Shown: in pieces, positions 6,313-9,387 of the stretch
How the letters are laid out: every line of letters starts with the position of its first letter
How positions within the stretch are numbered: position 1 is the first letter of the stretch
From: Solirubrobacterales bacterium
GTDB taxonomy: Bacteria > Actinomycetota > Thermoleophilia > Solirubrobacterales > 70-9
Direction: 5' to 3'
Assembly (NCBI GenBank): GCA_030835185.1
Contig: JAUQWL010000135.1
Location: forward strand, 1-9,387
Length of the DNA stretch: 9,387 nucleotides
The notes under the pieces: model-generated
The model's database searches: none
What the model was told of the DNA's origin: nothing
Seen by the model: the letters and a program-made list of their open reading frames with translations, nothing else
Translations under genes and position numbers: made by a program

Positions 6313-7329
6313 TCAGGATTCCGCTTGCTCGGTCAGGGCGCTGCAGATCTCGGTGACGATCTGGTCGAACTCGAGCTCGGTCGAACAGCCGGCTGCACGA
6401 ACGTGTCCGCCGCCGCCGAAACGGCGTGCGATGGCGGAGACGTCGGTTGAGTCGTCGCCGGCACGCAGACTGACCTTGCGGGCGGCCTTGCCCCTGCTGA
6501 CCTGATCCTTGATGACGGCTGCCGCGCAGACACCGTCGATCGCGCGCAGGTGATCGATGATGCCTTCGGTCATCTCCTCTCCGGCTCCGGAGATCTCGTA
6601 GTCCTCAGCGGTGATGCAGGTAGTCACAAGGCGACCGTCGCAGTGCAGTTCGACTTTCGCGAGAGCCCGGCTCAGCAGCCGGACTTTCTCGATCGGAACG
6701 CTTTCGTAGAGGCGGCGGTTGACGTCGTCGATGTCAACCCCTGCCCGCATGAGCGCCGCCACGACCTCATGGGTGCGAGCGTCGGTCGAGTCGTACATGA
6801 ACTTGCCGGTGTCGGTGATGATGCCGATGTAGAGCGCGCGCGCCATCGCGGGACTGATCCTGACGTCGAGTTCGACCGCGAGCCAGTAGATGATCTCGGA
6901 GGTACTCGAGGCTCCGGAGTCGACCAGGTTGACATCGCCGAAACGGGTGTTGTCGTGGTGGTGGTCGATGTTGACCACGGTGCGTCCACCGTCACGCAGA
7001 AAGTCGACCGGCATGCGGTCGATGTTGCCGCAGTCGAGGAAAATCACCACCCGGTCGCGCAGGTCTGCCGGCGGTTCGTGGAAGACGTCTTCCAACGGCA
7101 GGTGCCGATACTCGATCGGCAGCGGGAACTCCTTGGCCGCGAGGAACATCGCCGAGTCCTTGCCGAGCGACGTCAACATCTGCTGGGTTCCGAGCAGCGA
7201 TCCGAGAGCGTCGCCATCCGGGCCTTCGTGGGTGGTCAGCAGAAATTTCCGGTTCTCGCGGATCAGCCCGGCGACCGTCTCGAGGCTGCCGTCGATCCCC
7301 ACTCCGCCCGTTTCGACCTGCGGCGTCAT
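6313..7329 (-). CDS. nrnA: DHH-family bifunctional oligoribonuclease / pAp phosphatase
   Basis: A 338-residue DHH/DHHA1 phosphoesterase of the NrnA type, which degrades 2-5 nt RNA (nanoRNA) and, in several characterised members, dephosphorylates pAp. Motif I THEGPDGDALGS gives H34, D38 and D40. Motif II is D99 in IFLDCGN. Motif III is DHH at 122-124, in NIDHHHDN. Motif IV is D173 in ITDTGKF. These are the Mn-binding residues and all are present. The C-terminal DHHA1 domain has the glycine-rich substrate loop FGGGGHVRAAG (304-314). The ATG at 7329 overlaps the rbfA stop as ATGA, with GGGGA about 6 nt upstream, so the pair is translationally coupled. Placement between rbfA and truB is the usual one for this family in Gram-positive bacteria. 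Function as nanoRNase, not only pAp phosphatase, is inferred from family membership. Confidence 0.94.
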   Translation of the reverse strand: MTPQVETGGVGIDGSLETVAGLIRENRKFLLTTHEGPDGDALGSLLGTQQMLTSLGKDSAMFLAAKEFPLPIEYRHLPLEDVFHEPPADLRDRVVIFLDCGNIDRMPVDFLRDGGRTVVNIDHHHDNTRFGDVNLVDSGASSTSEIIYWLAVELDVRISPAMARALYIGIITDTGKFMYDSTDARTHEVVAALMRAGVDIDDVNRRLYESVPIEKVRLLSRALAKVELHCDGRLVTTCITAEDYEISGAGEEMTEGIIDHLRAIDGVCAAAVIKDQVSRGKAARKVSLRAGDDSTDVSAIARRFGGGGHVRAAGCSTELEFDQIVTEICSALTEQAES

Positions 7330-7721
7330 CCCGCGTCCCCGGTTTCGTCCGAGGCCGCTTCAGCCTCTTCCCCGCCTTCCGCGGCGGTCTCCTCTTCGAG
7401 CAACGCGGAGATACGAAGGCCGGTTTCGACAGCTTCGTCATAAGTGAAGGTCAGAGTAGGGGTCCGTTTCATGCGGGTCTCGCGGTTGATCGCGCTCTGG
7501 AGCACTCCATGAGCGCTTCTCAGCCCCTTCAGGGCATCGTCGCGAACCTCCTGGTCTCCGAGTACGGTCACGTAAACCTTGGCAGAGCGCAGATCCGGTG
7601 TGGCGTCGACGTGGGTTACCGCGACCATGTCAAGTCGCGGGTCGCTCAGTTCGACCGTCACCGCCTGGCCGATCACCTCCCGCAAAACCTCATTGACTCG
7701 CCGCATTCGCGGATTCGCCAC
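7326..7721 (-). CDS. rbfA: 30S ribosome-binding factor A
   Basis: A 131-residue RbfA, a KH-like 30S assembly factor needed for late maturation of the 16S rRNA 5' region. The N-terminal helix MRRVNEVLREVIGQ (6-19), the block LSDPRLDMVAVTHVDATPDLR (25-45) and RTPTLTFTYDEAVETGLRISALLEE (86-110) match the family fold. After residue 108 comes a 23-residue acidic tail rich in Glu, Ala and Gly, beyond the usual core. The start is GTG at 7721. AGGAGG at 7732-7727 lies 5 nt before it and overlaps the infB stop codon (TAG followed by GAGG), which fixes this start. The infB stop is only 9 nt away, and the rbfA stop overlaps the nrnA ATG. Confidence 0.95.
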   Translation of the reverse strand: MANPRMRRVNEVLREVIGQAVTVELSDPRLDMVAVTHVDATPDLRSAKVYVTVLGDQEVRDDALKGLRSAHGVLQSAINRETRMKRTPTLTFTYDEAVETGLRISALLEEETAAEGGEEAEAASDETGDAG

Positions 7722-7726
7722 CGCGG

Positions 7727-7732
7727 CCTCCT
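7727..7732 (-). promoter_or_regulatory. Shine-Dalgarno of rbfA, overlapping the infB stop
   Basis: A perfect AGGAGG sits 5 nt before the GTG start of rbfA and shares its first bases with the TAG stop of infB. It supports the GTG start and suggests that a ribosome finishing infB can restart on rbfA. Confidence 0.85.
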
Positions 7733-9387
7733 AGTCGAGGGTCTGTTCGACCTGTTTGGTGGAGAAAAACTCGAGTACGTCGCCGACCTTGACATCAGCG
7801 TAGCCGTCGAGCACGATGCCGCAGTCCTGGCCTTCTTCGACCGTCTGCACGGCGTCCTTGAACCTGCGCAGCGAATCCAGCTTTCCGGTCCAGATGACCG
7901 TGCCTTCCCGTACCAGCCGAACGCTGCCTTCGCGGCTGATCCGGCCTTCGGTAACCACGCTGCCGGCGATCCGGCCGACCTTCGACGCCTTGAAGACCTC
8001 GCGGACCTCGGCTTCGCCGAGCGATTCCTCTACCTCCACCGTGTCGAGCATGCCCTCCATCGCGTTGCGCAGATCCTCCGTGATCTTGTAGATGACGGAA
8101 TAGGTTCGAACGTCTACGCCCTCGATCCGGGCGGCGCGACGTGCGTCGCTCAGCGGCCTCACGTTGAAGCCGATGATGATCGCATTCGATGCCGACGCCA
8201 GCATCACGTCTGACTCGGTGATGCCACCTGTCTGGGCGCGGATGATGTTGATCGCGACCTGCTCCTGCGGAACCTTGGCGATCTCGTCCTGCAGCGCCTC
8301 CAACGAGCCGGCGACGTCGCTCTTGAGCACGATGTTGAGCTCCTTGAGATCACCGGTCTGCGCCCGGGCGAAGATTTCCTCGAGGGTGACCTTGCGGGCC
8401 TGACGGCGGGCGATCGTCTCGGCCTTGAGGCGATTGAGACGCTCCTGGGCCATCTGACGGGCACGACGGTCGTTGTCCGCCACCTGGACGAACTCTCCCG
8501 CATCGCAGACACCGTCAAAGCCGAGGACTTCAACCGGCATGCCGGGGCCGGCAGTCTCGACTTTCTGGCCGAGGAAATCGTGCATGGCACGGACCTTGCC
8601 CCAGACCGGTCCGGCAACAACCGAGTCGCCGACCCGGAGGGTGCCGCGCGAAACCAGGACGGTGACGATGGGGCCACGGCCCGGGTCGAGCTGGGATTCG
8701 ATCACCGAACCCGAGGCCGGAGCGTCGGGGTTCGCCCCGAGCTCCTCGAGCTCGGTCACCAGGATGATCATGTCCAGCAGGTTGTCGAGGCCCTGGTGAG
8801 TCTTGGCCGAGACGTCGCAGTAGACGGTCTCACCTCCCCAGTCCTCGGGAGAGAGCCCCTCGGCGGCGAGGTCATTGCGGATCCGGTCAGGCTGGGCGCC
8901 CTCCTTGTCGATCTTGTTGACAGCGATCAGGATCGGTACGTCTGCCGCCTTGGCGTGATCGATCGCCTCCCGGGTCTGGGGCATGACCCCGTCGTCGGCT
9001 GCGACCACGATCACGGCGACGTCGGTCACCTGGGCTCCGCGGGCACGCATCGCTGTGAAGGCCTCGTGGCCGGGAGTGTCGAGGAAAGTGAGTGTCCGGC
9101 CCTCGTGGTGAACCTGGTAGGCACCGATGTGCTGGGTGATCCCGCCGGCCTCCCCGGCAGCGACTTCCGTCTCGCGGATCGCATCGAGCAGCGAAGTCTT
9201 GCCGTGATCGACGTGGCCCATGATCGTCACCACGGGGGGGCGGTCCACGAGGGTTTCCTCGGCGTCGTCGAACTCGGGCGCCGGAGCCTCCTCTTCGGCC
9301 GCCGAGACGATCTCGATCTTGCGGTCGTACTCTTCGGCGATCGCCAGTACCGACTCGTCGGTCAGGGTCTGGGTGAGGGTTGCCATC
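7731..9387 (-). CDS. infB: Translation initiation factor IF-2, 5' end cut off by the window edge
   Basis: The C-terminal 551 residues of IF-2, the GTPase that brings initiator fMet-tRNA to the 30S subunit and drives subunit joining. The stretch shows G1 GHVDHGKT (57-64), the G2 region with GGITQHIGAY (81-90), G3 DTPGHE (103-108), G4 NKID (157-160) and G5 SAK (193-195), numbered from the first visible Met. Then come domain II (about 225-310), domain III (about 345-445) and the fMet-tRNA-binding C-terminal domain (about 455-545). The Met at 9386 should not be taken as the start: MATLTQTLTDESV and the segment after it look like the end of the region preceding the G domain, and full-length IF-2 has a much longer N-terminus. 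The gene therefore continues beyond 9387. It ends 9 nt before rbfA. Confidence 0.97.
   Translation of the reverse strand, partial: MATLTQTLTDESVLAIAEEYDRKIEIVSAAEEEAPAPEFDDAEETLVDRPPVVTIMGHVDHGKTSLLDAIRETEVAAGEAGGITQHIGAYQVHHEGRTLTFLDTPGHEAFTAMRARGAQVTDVAVIVVAADDGVMPQTREAIDHAKAADVPILIAVNKIDKEGAQPDRIRNDLAAEGLSPEDWGGETVYCDVSAKTHQGLDNLLDMIILVTELEELGANPDAPASGSVIESQLDPGRGPIVTVLVSRGTLRVGDSVVAGPVWGKVRAMHDFLGQKVETAGPGMPVEVLGFDGVCDAGEFVQVADNDRRARQMAQERLNRLKAETIARRQARKVTLEEIFARAQTGDLKELNIVLKSDVAGSLEALQDEIAKVPQEQVAINIIRAQTGGITESDVMLASASNAIIIGFNVRPLSDARRAARIEGVDVRTYSVIYKITEDLRNAMEGMLDTVEVEESLGEAEVREVFKASKVGRIAGSVVTEGRISREGSVRLVREGTVIWTGKLDSLRRFKDAVQTVEEGQDCGIVLDGYADVKVGDVLEFFSTKQVEQTLD

Noticed and set aside
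9234..9240. Run of seven G (C on the coding strand) in infB as a possible slippage or frameshift site
   Set aside because: It simply encodes the conserved Arg-Pro-Pro before the G1 motif; the frame is intact on both sides and no slippage signal is seen.
9384..9386. ATG at the right edge as the start of infB
   Set aside because: The residues after it match the region before the IF-2 G domain, so this is an internal Met and the gene continues outside the window.

Overview
The window is a GC-rich stretch of bacterial chromosome in which every supported gene lies on the minus strand. Read in the transcribed direction (from 9387 down to 1) the order is infB (5' end beyond the window), rbfA, nrnA, truB, ribF, rpsO, a small peroxiredoxin, pnp, and an M16 zinc peptidase (3' end beyond the window). 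This is the conserved translation and RNA-maturation cluster of many Gram-positive bacteria. The pnp-then-M16 arrangement recalls Actinobacteria (gpsI-pepR in Mycobacterium). The very compact N-terminal domain of RibF and the sequence style suggest an actinobacterial lineage such as Thermoleophilia/Solirubrobacterales. That placement is inference and only moderately certain.

Layout. 9387-5490: infB, rbfA, nrnA, truB and ribF are packed with gaps of 9 nt or less or with 4-nt overlaps, so they look co-transcribed and translationally coupled. 4605-4569: a short leader with a strong hairpin directly before the rpsO ribosome binding site. 4568-4299: rpsO. 4298-4208: a 91-nt spacer with no clear signal. 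4207-3761: a single-cysteine AhpC/TSA-family peroxiredoxin standing between rpsO and pnp. 3760-3445: the only long non-coding stretch (316 nt), with a GC-rich hairpin after the peroxiredoxin, a strong nested palindrome at 3621-3665, a weak promoter candidate, and a good Shine-Dalgarno for pnp. 3444-1: pnp and the M16 peptidase, 4 nt apart.

How the genes fit together. IF2 starts translation. RbfA matures the 30S subunit, of which S15 is an early assembly protein. TruB makes Psi55 in tRNA. RibF makes FMN and FAD. NrnA removes the nanoRNA end products of RNA decay, while PNPase degrades and polymerises RNA. The peroxiredoxin and the M16 peptidase are the less obviously related members.

I see no insertion sequence, CRISPR array, tRNA, rRNA or phage gene, and no undescribed multi-gene system. 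The main items worth a second look are regulatory: the nested hairpin in the pnp upstream region, two mutually exclusive hairpins in front of rpsO, and the Gly/Arg tail on PNPase.
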